From NCBI GenBank assembly GCA_038227045.1, contig JBBRQD010000143.1:1-12396 (forward strand): 12,396 nt of DNA, given 5' to 3'. Under the pieces are notes generated by a model. The model searched no databases, was not told where the DNA came from, and worked only from the letters and a program-made list of their open reading frames with translations. Of the stretch, positions 7,301-12,396 are shown piece by piece (the stretch's first letter is position 1; each line of letters starts with the position of its first letter). A program made the translations under genes and the position numbers. This DNA comes from JANXLS01 sp038227045 (GTDB taxonomy: Bacteria > Planctomycetota > SZUA-567 > H5-PLA8).

Positions 7301-7840
7301 ATGAATACCCCCTGCAACCCCGCGCCAGACTCCGTCGCTCTGCATCGCCAGGCCGCGCCGAAACTGCTGCGCGCCGCGGTGATGACGCTCTCGACGACCC
7401 GCACGAAAGACAACGACCTCGGCGGAAAATACATCCGCGACGCGCTCGCCGAAGCCGGCCACGCGATTGTCTGGTACGAAGTCTTGAAAGACGACGCCGC
7501 GACAATCGCCGCCGCGCTGAGCGCATTGCGTACCCGAGACGATTTGGATATCGTCGTCGCGACCGGCGGAACCGGCATCAGCCCGATGGACGTCACCATC
7601 GACGTCGCGCGCACGTTATTCGATCGCGAATTGACGGCGTTCGGCACGATGTTCACAATACTCAGCCACGCGGAAGTCGGCATGGCCTGCCTGCTCTCGC
7701 GCGCAACCGCCGGCGTGATGAAAAATAAAGTCGTCTTCTGTCTGCCAGGCAGCCCCAAAGCCTGCAAGCTCGCCATGGAAAAAATAATTCTGCCCGAAGC
7801 CGGACACATCGTAAAACACGCGCGCGAGGCCAAGCGCTGA
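7301..7840 (+). CDS. moaB: MoaB/MogA-family molybdopterin adenylyltransferase-like protein
   Basis: This 179-residue cytoplasmic protein of the molybdenum cofactor pathway belongs to the family in which MogA and related proteins adenylylate molybdopterin before metal insertion. The central MPT-binding motif T-G-G-T-G is at 88-92, followed by I-S-P-M-D-V-T (93-99). S-R-A-T-A-G at 133-138 and L-P-G-S-P at 148-152 complete the MoCF_biosynth domain signature. Many family members have Arg before the Asp (GGTG..xRD.T); here it is Met, but D97 is kept. The short single-domain architecture fits MoaB/MogA rather than MoeA. About 20 N-terminal residues before L-L-R-A-A-V are not conserved-looking. ATG 7301 is chosen over a TTG at 7259; neither has a strong ribosome site. 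No other moa, mog or moe gene lies nearby. Confidence 0.85.
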   Translation: MNTPCNPAPDSVALHRQAAPKLLRAAVMTLSTTRTKDNDLGGKYIRDALAEAGHAIVWYEVLKDDAATIAAALSALRTRDDLDIVVATGGTGISPMDVTIDVARTLFDRELTAFGTMFTILSHAEVGMACLLSRATAGVMKNKVVFCLPGSPKACKLAMEKIILPEAGHIVKHAREAKR

Positions 7841-7860
7841 AACAGTACATTCCAGCGTTC

Positions 7861-7945
7861 AATTAAACGCGGATGGACGCAGATGAATTACCAATGAATT
7901 TATCCGCGTCCATCTGCGTTCATCTGCGTGAATCCGCGTTTAATT
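7861..7945. repeat. 85-bp palindromic repeat with 10-bp tandem units upstream of lpxB
   Basis: The 27-bp arms at 7861-7887 and 7919-7945 are inverse copies with two mismatches (AATTAAACGCGGAT, then ACGCAGATGAA), separated by a 31-bp loop. The right half also consists of four head-to-tail 10-mers at 7903-7942: TCCGCGTCCA, TCTGCGTTCA, TCTGCGTGAA, TCCGCGTTTA. It lies in the 127-bp gap between moaB and lpxB and ends 23 bases before the lpxB start. The same unit occurs at 1889-1928. It would form a strong stem in the transcript if moaB and lpxB are cotranscribed. Confidence 0.8.
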
Positions 7946-7967
7946 AAAACGTCGATCGAGAGACAAG

Positions 7968-9227
7968 ATGCCCAAGACATTTTTCATTCTGGCCGGCGAA
8001 GCATCCGGCGACACGCACGCCGCCCGGCTGATCGCCCAATTGAAAGCGCAATCGCCCGGCGCGCGCTGCATCGGCATGGGCGGAAAGGCCATGCACAACG
8101 CCGGCTTCGAAACGTTCAAGGACCTCGACGGCATGCAAGTCGTCGGCTTTTGGGAAGTCGCGAAGAAATACGGATTCTTCAAAAAAGTCTTTTACGAACT
8201 GCTCGACAAAGTCAAACAAACGCGCCCGGACGCGCTGATCTGCATCGACTATCCAGGCTTCAATCTGCGCTTCGCCGAAGAAGTGAAGAAGCTCGGGATT
8301 CCGGTGCTGTATTACATCGTCCCGCAAGTTTGGGCCTGGAAGGCGCTCCGCGCGAAAAAGATGGCGAAGTATGTCGACCGCGCGTTTTGTGTCTTCGAAT
8401 TCGAACCGCCGTTTTTTGAAAAGTTCGGCTTGAAAACAGAATTCGTCGGCCACCCGTTGGTGGACACGCACGTGCCGGAACCGAACCGTGTGTTCGCGTG
8501 CGGGCACCAGGAAGCTGAGTGGGTTATCCATCCCGAACGCCGACCGCCAACTCCACCTTACGTGCCGCCGCTCGAAAGCGCGAAGAAAATTTTCGAATCG
8601 AGCGCGCCGGAAATCAAGACAGTCTCGTTTCTACCCGGTTCGCGCGGAAGCGAAATCCGGCACCATCACAGACCCATGCGCGACGGATTTTTCAAGGCGC
8701 GCGAAAAGCACGGCGCCATGCGCGCGCTCTTTTCGCTGCCCAGAGAAGACGATCCCACCCAACGCAGCGTAACGCTGATTCCCCCCGAAAGCGAAACGCT
8801 GAACGTGGACGAAACGCAGGTCCAGCTCTCTGCGCTGCGAATCTCCCACTCGCTGCTGCTGCCCAGCGTCGCCGATTTCTCAGTGGTAAAATCCGGCACC
8901 AGCACGCTCGAAGCAGGCCTGGCGGGAAACCCAATGTGCGTGATTTACAAAGGCTCAACAGCAAGCTACACCATCGCCCGCATGTTGGTAAACATCCCCG
9001 TCTTCTCGCTGGTCAACATCGTCCTGGGCCGCTACGCAGCCCCAGAATTGCTGCAAACCGAAGTCAATCCCACGCGCCTGGCGGAAGAAATTCAACGCGG
9101 ATTATTCGACGAAACCTATCGCGAAAAGCAGAAAGCAGCCCTAGCCGAAATTCCAAAAAAACTAGGCGGCCCCGGAGCGAGCGAACGGGCGGCGCGGGGG
9201 ATTTTGAATTTTTTGGATGGGAAGTAG
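7968..9227 (+). CDS. lpxB: Lipid-A-disaccharide synthase
   Basis: This GT19 glycosyltransferase joins UDP-2,3-diacylglucosamine and lipid X (2,3-diacylglucosamine 1-phosphate) to give the lipid A disaccharide at the inner face of the cytoplasmic membrane. Motifs are: G-E-A-S-G-D at 10-15, the C-I-D-Y-P-G-F-N block at 92-99, Y-Y-I-V-P-Q-V-W-A-W (115-124), G-H-P-L-V-D (161-166), L-P-G-S-R-x-x-E (222-229) and the UDP-sugar site S-G-T-S-T-L-E-A-G (309-317). The length of 419 residues exceeds the E. coli enzyme (about 380), mostly through a linker of about 50 residues at 170-219 between the two Rossmann-like halves. That linker is proline-rich (R-R-P-P-T-P-P-Y-V-P-P). ATG 7968 follows GAGAGACAAG. 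No lpxA, lpxD, fabZ or lpxK lies adjacent. It stops one base from a convergent gene. Confidence 0.95.
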   Translation: MPKTFFILAGEASGDTHAARLIAQLKAQSPGARCIGMGGKAMHNAGFETFKDLDGMQVVGFWEVAKKYGFFKKVFYELLDKVKQTRPDALICIDYPGFNLRFAEEVKKLGIPVLYYIVPQVWAWKALRAKKMAKYVDRAFCVFEFEPPFFEKFGLKTEFVGHPLVDTHVPEPNRVFACGHQEAEWVIHPERRPPTPPYVPPLESAKKIFESSAPEIKTVSFLPGSRGSEIRHHHRPMRDGFFKAREKHGAMRALFSLPREDDPTQRSVTLIPPESETLNVDETQVQLSALRISHSLLLPSVADFSVVKSGTSTLEAGLAGNPMCVIYKGSTASYTIARMLVNIPVFSLVNIVLGRYAAPELLQTEVNPTRLAEEIQRGLFDETYREKQKAALAEIPKKLGGPGASERAARGILNFLDGK

Positions 9228-9228
9228 A

Positions 9229-9729
9229 CTATACCTTGCCTTCCACGATATGCTCAACTTTGCCGTCAGCACCGATGAATATCTGAAATGGAACGCGGGC
9301 AATTAGGGGTTTTAAATCGGCCGACGCGGAGGCGAGGGTCCAAATGTTCGGATAATACCACGCCTCTGCTTTGCGCTGCGCGACTCCTTCGCGTGTTTCC
9401 TCAAATAAGACGATGCCAAATTTGGCGGTTCGACCGCCATCCACACTCCTCTTTAACGAGCCGATTGTCATAGCTGAGTATGATTCCCAAGTCGTTGCAA
9501 AATGAAGCAAGCCACTGTTAAAATGCAACAAGTCTGCTGATTCCCCATTGCTCGCTCGAACCAAGGCAATCCCGCCCTCACGAATAAAATCGTAGGCCTT
9601 CTCGTTTGTTCTATTAGTGTCCAACGGCCAGAAATCCGCGTTCGGATCAGGCGCGAAAGCTCGTTCAGCCTCGGTCGAATTTAATAACTGTTTGCGGCCT
9701 CGTAACCAGCGCTGAACGAATGTTATCAT
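9229..9729 (-). CDS. Thioredoxin-like fold protein lacking the CxxC cysteines
   Basis: I do not recognise a named family for this 166-residue protein with confidence. The segment G-L-L-H-F-A-T-T-W-E-S-Y-S (about 73-85) aligns by eye with the thioredoxin/TlpA active-site strand and loop 'vnFWATWCxxC', with both cysteines replaced (E82, S85). About 60 residues later V-P-F-Q-I-F-I-G-A-D-G-K-V (147-159) matches the thioredoxin cis-proline 'VPttflID.dGkv' segment. If correct, the protein is a redox-inactive thioredoxin-fold member. There is no signal peptide; the start is short and basic (R-W-L-R-G-R-K). It is the third gene after the zeta-like and small proteins, 27 bp beyond the second, and shares their low G+C. 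ATG 9729 lacks a clear ribosome site, so translation may be coupled. It converges on lpxB with a 1-bp gap. Confidence 0.55.
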   Translation of the reverse strand: MITFVQRWLRGRKQLLNSTEAERAFAPDPNADFWPLDTNRTNEKAYDFIREGGIALVRASNGESADLLHFNSGLLHFATTWESYSAMTIGSLKRSVDGGRTAKFGIVLFEETREGVAQRKAEAWYYPNIWTLASASADLKPLIARVPFQIFIGADGKVEHIVEGKV

Positions 9730-9756
9730 TGAGCGTATACTTCAATCCGTTCGGTT

Positions 9757-10008
9757 TTACAGCGCATGCAAATAATACGGCACCGGCCGATACTTCGATT
9801 TCGTCTCCAGATCATCTTTCGGCGGATCAACGACTTGACCGGTGAACGGATCGATATGAACGACCTTGCCGTCTTGCCAATAAACCAGCGGCACGCCAGT
9901 CATCTGATGATGGAGAACGGCTTGCCGCCCAGCTTCTTCAATTGCCTCGTCAATTGCAGTTCCATCCTGGAACATTTCACAGATATCTACGTCGCGTTTT
10001 TCAGCCAT
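9757..10008 (-). CDS. Small acidic protein, putative antitoxin of the zeta-like toxin
   Basis: This 83-residue protein begins M-A-E-K-R-D-V-D-I-C-E-M-F. A predicted helix with D-E-A-I-E-E-A-G-R-Q-A (about 19-29) follows, then V-P-L-V-Y-W-Q-D-G-K-V-V (39-50) and a proline-rich, charged tail. From memory, proteins of this layout (D-E-A-hxxA, then 'G.P.V.W.DGKVV') are frequent neighbours of COG4185 zeta-like ATPases. That, plus the overlap, is the basis of the antitoxin call; no activity can be read from the sequence. ATG 10008 is chosen because AAGGA (10021-10017) lies 8 bases upstream. An in-frame ATG at 10017 falls inside that ribosome site. The start lies 8 bases within the 3' end of the toxin gene, which favours translational coupling. 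Confidence 0.65.
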   Translation of the reverse strand: MAEKRDVDICEMFQDGTAIDEAIEEAGRQAVLHHQMTGVPLVYWQDGKVVHIDPFTGQVVDPPKDDLETKSKYRPVPYYLHAL

Positions 10009-10582
10009 GATATTCATCCTTGAGCTGCTTCCACTTAATGGATTGCGCAATACGTTTCTCGTCGCGATAACGGCCTGTTGCTACCAACTCGCGCTTCATA
10101 ATTGAATTATCGTATAATCGCCACGAAAAAGCCAGAGGTTGATAAAGCTCGAAAAAATTAAACAAGCCCGCGCGATAGCGGCGTCGAATCGTTTCTTCTG
10201 GAATATGATGTCCGCCTTCCCGAACTCGATTCGCGACGCGCGCGACGCACATATCCGGACTGGGCAGCCATAAATGAACGAGGTGAAAACGGTAACCCGT
10301 TGCGATCCACTTCTCCATTTTCGCTGCGAATGAACGGCTGGCAAGAGTCGTTTCAAACGCGAAATTCGCACCCGATGTGGCCAGTTCATCCAGCCTTTTT
10401 AGCATGATTCGTCCGGCCTCTAGTCCTGCCCCCTCTGGATTGAAGGCGGAAAGCCCGCGCGCAATGGCGTCGGCATTGACAAATTCTTCGACGGCCAGCG
10501 TACCGCGCAACAGGACCGGCGCCGCAGTCGACTTTCCCGCGCCGTTGGGACCGGACAGAATGATGACGTTGCGATTAGACAC
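10001..10582 (-). CDS. Zeta-toxin-like P-loop kinase/ATPase (COG4185 type)
   Basis: This 193-residue cytoplasmic protein has Walker A G-P-N-G-A-G-K-S-T at 11-19, N-A-D-x-I-A at 36-41 (the acidic residue expected near substrate), and F-E-T-T-L-A-S-R at 76-83. It also has the block R-V-R-E-G-G-H-H-I-P-E-E-T-I-R-R-R-Y near 120-137. These are the features of zeta-toxin-like small-molecule kinases; characterised zeta toxins phosphorylate UDP-N-acetylglucosamine and block wall synthesis. It is shorter than epsilon-zeta zeta proteins and belongs to the compact branch whose substrate is generally undetermined. GTG 10582 is preferred: GAGG lies just upstream and the protein then begins right before the P-loop strand. 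An ATG at 10666 would lie upstream of the best promoter candidate. The gene overlaps the small downstream gene. Confidence 0.8.
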   Translation of the reverse strand: MSNRNVIILSGPNGAGKSTAAPVLLRGTLAVEEFVNADAIARGLSAFNPEGAGLEAGRIMLKRLDELATSGANFAFETTLASRSFAAKMEKWIATGYRFHLVHLWLPSPDMCVARVANRVREGGHHIPEETIRRRYRAGLFNFFELYQPLAFSWRLYDNSIMKRELVATGRYRDEKRIAQSIKWKQLKDEYHG

Positions 10583-10611
10583 GAAACGACCTCGCGTTGA
10601 TTTTCGGCTCG

Positions 10612-10641
10612 ATTGTACCCTCAACCCCGTCTTTTTCGCAA
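10612..10641 (-). promoter_or_regulatory. Possible sigma70-type promoter for the zeta-like cassette
   Basis: On the minus strand TTGCGA (10641-10636) and TACAAT (10617-10612) are 18 bp apart and match consensus at 4/6 and 5/6. Transcription would begin near 10605, leaving a leader of about 23 nt with GAGG before GTG 10582. This fits the short form of the toxin gene. It lies in the 122-bp region shared with the divergent spoVR gene. Confidence 0.35.
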
Positions 10642-10704
10642 AGACATTCGAAATCCCCGCCTCCACTCGGTAATATCAAAGCGCAAGGCCCCGGAGCGTC
10701 GCTG

Positions 10705-12231
10705 ATGAATCTGCCTCCCGAACTGGACGACCTGAAAGAAGAGATCAAGGATCACGCCATCGAATGCGGACTCGATTTCTTCGATGTGGTATTTGAAGTC
10801 CTCACGCACGATCAAATCAACCAGATCGCCTCGCTGGGCGGATTCCCCACGCGCTATCCGTACTGGCGCTTCGGCATGGAATACGAGCGGCTCAGCAAAT
10901 CCTACACGTACGGGCTCTCCAAGATTTACGAGATGGTCATCAACAACGACCCGTGCTACGCGTACTTGATGAACAGCAACCCACTCGTCGATCAGAAGCT
11001 GGTCATGGCGCACGTCTACGCGCACTCCGATTTCTTCAAAAACAACTCCTACTTCGCGCACACCAGCCGCAAGGCCATCGACGACATGGCCAACCACGGC
11101 GCGCGCATCCGCGGCTACGGCGAACGCTACGGCCACGATACCGTCGAGACGTTTCTCGACTGCTGCTTGAGCATCGAAAACCTGATCGACATTCATTCGA
11201 CCGGCATCCGGCGCGTCGACGAAGTCCGCAAGGAATCGCAGCTCGAAGAGGATGTCGAGGAGGAGGCGTTCGAAGTCCGCCGCATCCGTTCCAAGGAATA
11301 CATGGACCGTTTCGTCAACCCGAAGGAGTTCCTCGACCAGAAAAAGAAGGAGCTTGAAGACGAGCGTAAAAAGAAATCGCACATTCCGGAGGAGCCGACG
11401 CGCGACATTTTGAAATTCCTGATCGACTATGCGCCGCTGCAGAAATGGCAGCGCGACACGCTCTCGATCGTGCGCGAAGAGGCGTATTATTTTGCGCCGC
11501 AGGGCATGACCAAAATCATGAACGAAGGCTGGGCCACCTACTGGCATTCGAAGATGATGACCGAGAAACTGGCGAACGACCGCGACATCATCGACTACGC
11601 CGACCACCACTCCGGCACCGTGGCGATGGGGCCGAACCAGGTCAATCCGTACAAGATCGGCGTCGAGCTGTATCGCGATATCGAAGAACGCTGGAACAAG
11701 GGGCGGCACGGCATCGAATGGGACCGCTGCGACGATTTCGAACAGCGCCAGAACTGGGACACGCGCGCCAACGCCGGCCGCGACAAAATTTTCGAAGTCC
11801 GGCGCTGCCACAACGACGTCACCTTCATCGATTCGTTCTTCACCAAGGATTTCTGCGAACAGCACAAGCTCTTCGCCTACAAATTCAACCGCAAGAGCGG
11901 CATCTACGAAATCTCCAGCCGCGAATTCGACGACGTGAAGAAACAATTCCTGAGCAGCCTGACGAACGCCAGCCAGCCGTTCATTTACGTCACCGACGCC
12001 AACTACGCCAACCGCGGCGAACTGCATTTGCGTCACCGTTTCGAAGGCGTCGAACTGAAGCTCGACCACGCCCGCGACACGATCCAGAATCTGCAGAAAA
12101 TCTGGAATCGCCCTGTGCACATCGAAACAGTGCTCAACGGCAAAGGCCGCCTGCTGACCTACGACGGCAAGGAACACCACGAACAGGAAGTCACGGTGGA
12201 AGTGCCGGATGAACTGGAAGTGGAAAGTTGA
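10705..12231 (+). CDS. spoVR: SpoVR family protein
   Basis: This 508-residue soluble protein covers the whole SpoVR/YcgB family length. Diagnostic blocks are G-G-F-P-T-R-Y-P-Y-W-R-F-G-M-E-Y (45-60), H-V-Y-A-H-S-D-F-F-K-N-N (103-114), N-E-G-W-A-T-Y-W-H (273-281), and H-S-G-T-V-A with N-P-Y-K-I-G just after. The middle (about 178-230) is highly charged (E and K runs) and likely coiled or flexible. The molecular function is not established. In Bacillus it affects the spore cortex, but the family is widespread in non-sporulating bacteria, usually with a PrkA/YeaG kinase and YhbH/YeaH. Neither partner is seen beside it here, so the gene does not imply sporulation. ATG 10705 has GGAG 8 bases upstream; a TTG at 10597 in frame would add 36 non-family residues and overlap the toxin gene. 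Confidence 0.93.
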   Translation: MNLPPELDDLKEEIKDHAIECGLDFFDVVFEVLTHDQINQIASLGGFPTRYPYWRFGMEYERLSKSYTYGLSKIYEMVINNDPCYAYLMNSNPLVDQKLVMAHVYAHSDFFKNNSYFAHTSRKAIDDMANHGARIRGYGERYGHDTVETFLDCCLSIENLIDIHSTGIRRVDEVRKESQLEEDVEEEAFEVRRIRSKEYMDRFVNPKEFLDQKKKELEDERKKKSHIPEEPTRDILKFLIDYAPLQKWQRDTLSIVREEAYYFAPQGMTKIMNEGWATYWHSKMMTEKLANDRDIIDYADHHSGTVAMGPNQVNPYKIGVELYRDIEERWNKGRHGIEWDRCDDFEQRQNWDTRANAGRDKIFEVRRCHNDVTFIDSFFTKDFCEQHKLFAYKFNRKSGIYEISSREFDDVKKQFLSSLTNASQPFIYVTDANYANRGELHLRHRFEGVELKLDHARDTIQNLQKIWNRPVHIETVLNGKGRLLTYDGKEHHEQEVTVEVPDELEVES

Positions 12232-12240
12232 AAAGAAGTG

Positions 12241-12261
12241 CTGAGTCCTGAGTGCTGAGCA
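12241..12261. repeat. Short heptad tandem repeat (CTGAGTN x3)
   Basis: CTGAGTC, CTGAGTG and CTGAGCA run head to tail ten bases after the spoVR stop. They are degenerate 7-mers of the short tandem type that occur between genes in many bacteria. No function is visible. Confidence 0.5.
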
Positions 12262-12268
12262 GGGCCTT

Positions 12269-12396
12269 TCAAAAGTCCGTCGCCTTGCGCGCCAGCAAAG
12301 CGATGGCTTCGCCGGGGTGTGCGGCGAAGCGCCGCAAGGCTCGCGCGACGTTCTTTATTTTGTTTTGCCGCAGAACCGAAAGGATGGCGTTGCGCA
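12269..12396 (-). CDS. C-terminal end of an unidentified protein (partial)
   Basis: A minus-strand frame enters from the right edge and stops at TGA (12271-12269), encoding 41 residues: R-N-A-I-L-S-V-L-R-Q, then K-N-V-A-R-A-L-R-R-F-A-A-H-P-G-E-A, and ending A-R-K-A-T-D-F. About three quarters of its codons end in G or C, like the neighbouring GC-rich genes, and the stretch is a plausible amphipathic basic helix. I do not recognise the family. It would converge on spoVR with a 37-bp gap. The same DNA can form a terminator-like hairpin on the plus strand, so the coding call is not certain. Confidence 0.45.
   Translation of the reverse strand, partial: RNAILSVLRQNKIKNVARALRRFAAHPGEAIALLARKATDF
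12278..12366 (+). terminator. Possible large intrinsic-terminator-like hairpin after spoVR
   Basis: Nested inverted repeats are CGTCG (12278-12282)/CGACG (12346-12350), GCCTTGCG (12282-12289)/CGCAAGGC (12333-12340) and GCTTCGCCG (12306-12314)/CGGCGAAGC (12322-12330) with a 7-base loop. A T-rich run follows at 12351-12366 on the plus strand. The position, 47-135 bases after the spoVR stop, suits a terminator. The stem is longer and more interrupted than usual and overlaps the putative partial gene. Confidence 0.4.

Noticed and set aside
7861..7945. CRISPR array, because of the regular repeated units
   Set aside because: Units are 10 bp with no spacers, only four per element, and no cas gene is visible.
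8519..9286. Plus-strand frame of 255 aa inside lpxB
   Set aside because: It is R/P/S/A-rich and out of frame within a gene bearing all LpxB motifs.
10621..12180. Long minus-strand open frame (519 aa) opposite spoVR
   Set aside because: It is the mirror frame of a GC-rich gene whose plus-strand product carries clear SpoVR motifs. The antisense product is a low-complexity V/A/F/D-rich sequence without recognisable domains.
10705..12231. Evidence of an endospore former from SpoVR
   Set aside because: SpoVR/YcgB proteins are widespread in non-sporulating Gram-negatives, and lpxB indicates an outer membrane.

Overview
The window looks like a chromosomal segment of a Gram-negative bacterium. LpxB (lipid A synthesis) implies an outer membrane. 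A secreted DUF1080-like protein, a DUF1569/DinB-type protein and the intergenic '10-bp unit' repeats suggest the PVC/Verrucomicrobiota or a similar soil or freshwater lineage. That placement is an inference and is weak. Most genes are GC-rich (an lpxB line at 8041-8100 is 40/60 G+C), but the segment at about 9229-10582 is visibly poorer in GC (25/60 at 9481-9540).

Layout. The left edge (1-123, +) holds the last 40 codons of an IS4/Tn5-type transposase. From 7001 down to 231 all genes read on the minus strand. In transcription order they are: a DinB/DUF1569-like putative metalloenzyme; a secreted DUF1080-like sugar-binding or hydrolase-fold protein; a secreted purple-acid-phosphatase-like metallophosphoesterase with an incomplete metal site; the cysteine desulfurase sufS; and an ABC-2 exporter pair (ATPase, then permease). 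A divergent intergenic region of about 300 bp carries a 120-bp concentric imperfect palindrome. It is followed on the plus strand by a MoaB/MogA-type molybdopterin protein and lpxB, separated by a second palindromic repeat element that is related to one at 1858-1928.

lpxB ends one base from the stop of a convergent three-gene minus-strand cassette (10582 to 9229): a zeta-toxin-like P-loop protein, an overlapping 83-aa putative antitoxin, and a 166-aa thioredoxin-like protein without cysteines at the CxxC site. This low-GC cassette looks horizontally acquired and is the most interesting part of the window. Divergent from it is a full-length SpoVR-family gene. At the right edge there is either the C-terminus of another minus-strand gene or a large terminator-like hairpin, or both.

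Functional links visible here: ABC ATPase with permease (one exporter); the DUF1080-like protein with the phosphoesterase (25-bp gap, both exported); and the zeta-like protein with the small protein (overlap and internal ribosome binding site, toxin-antitoxin-like). The remaining genes look like independent housekeeping functions.
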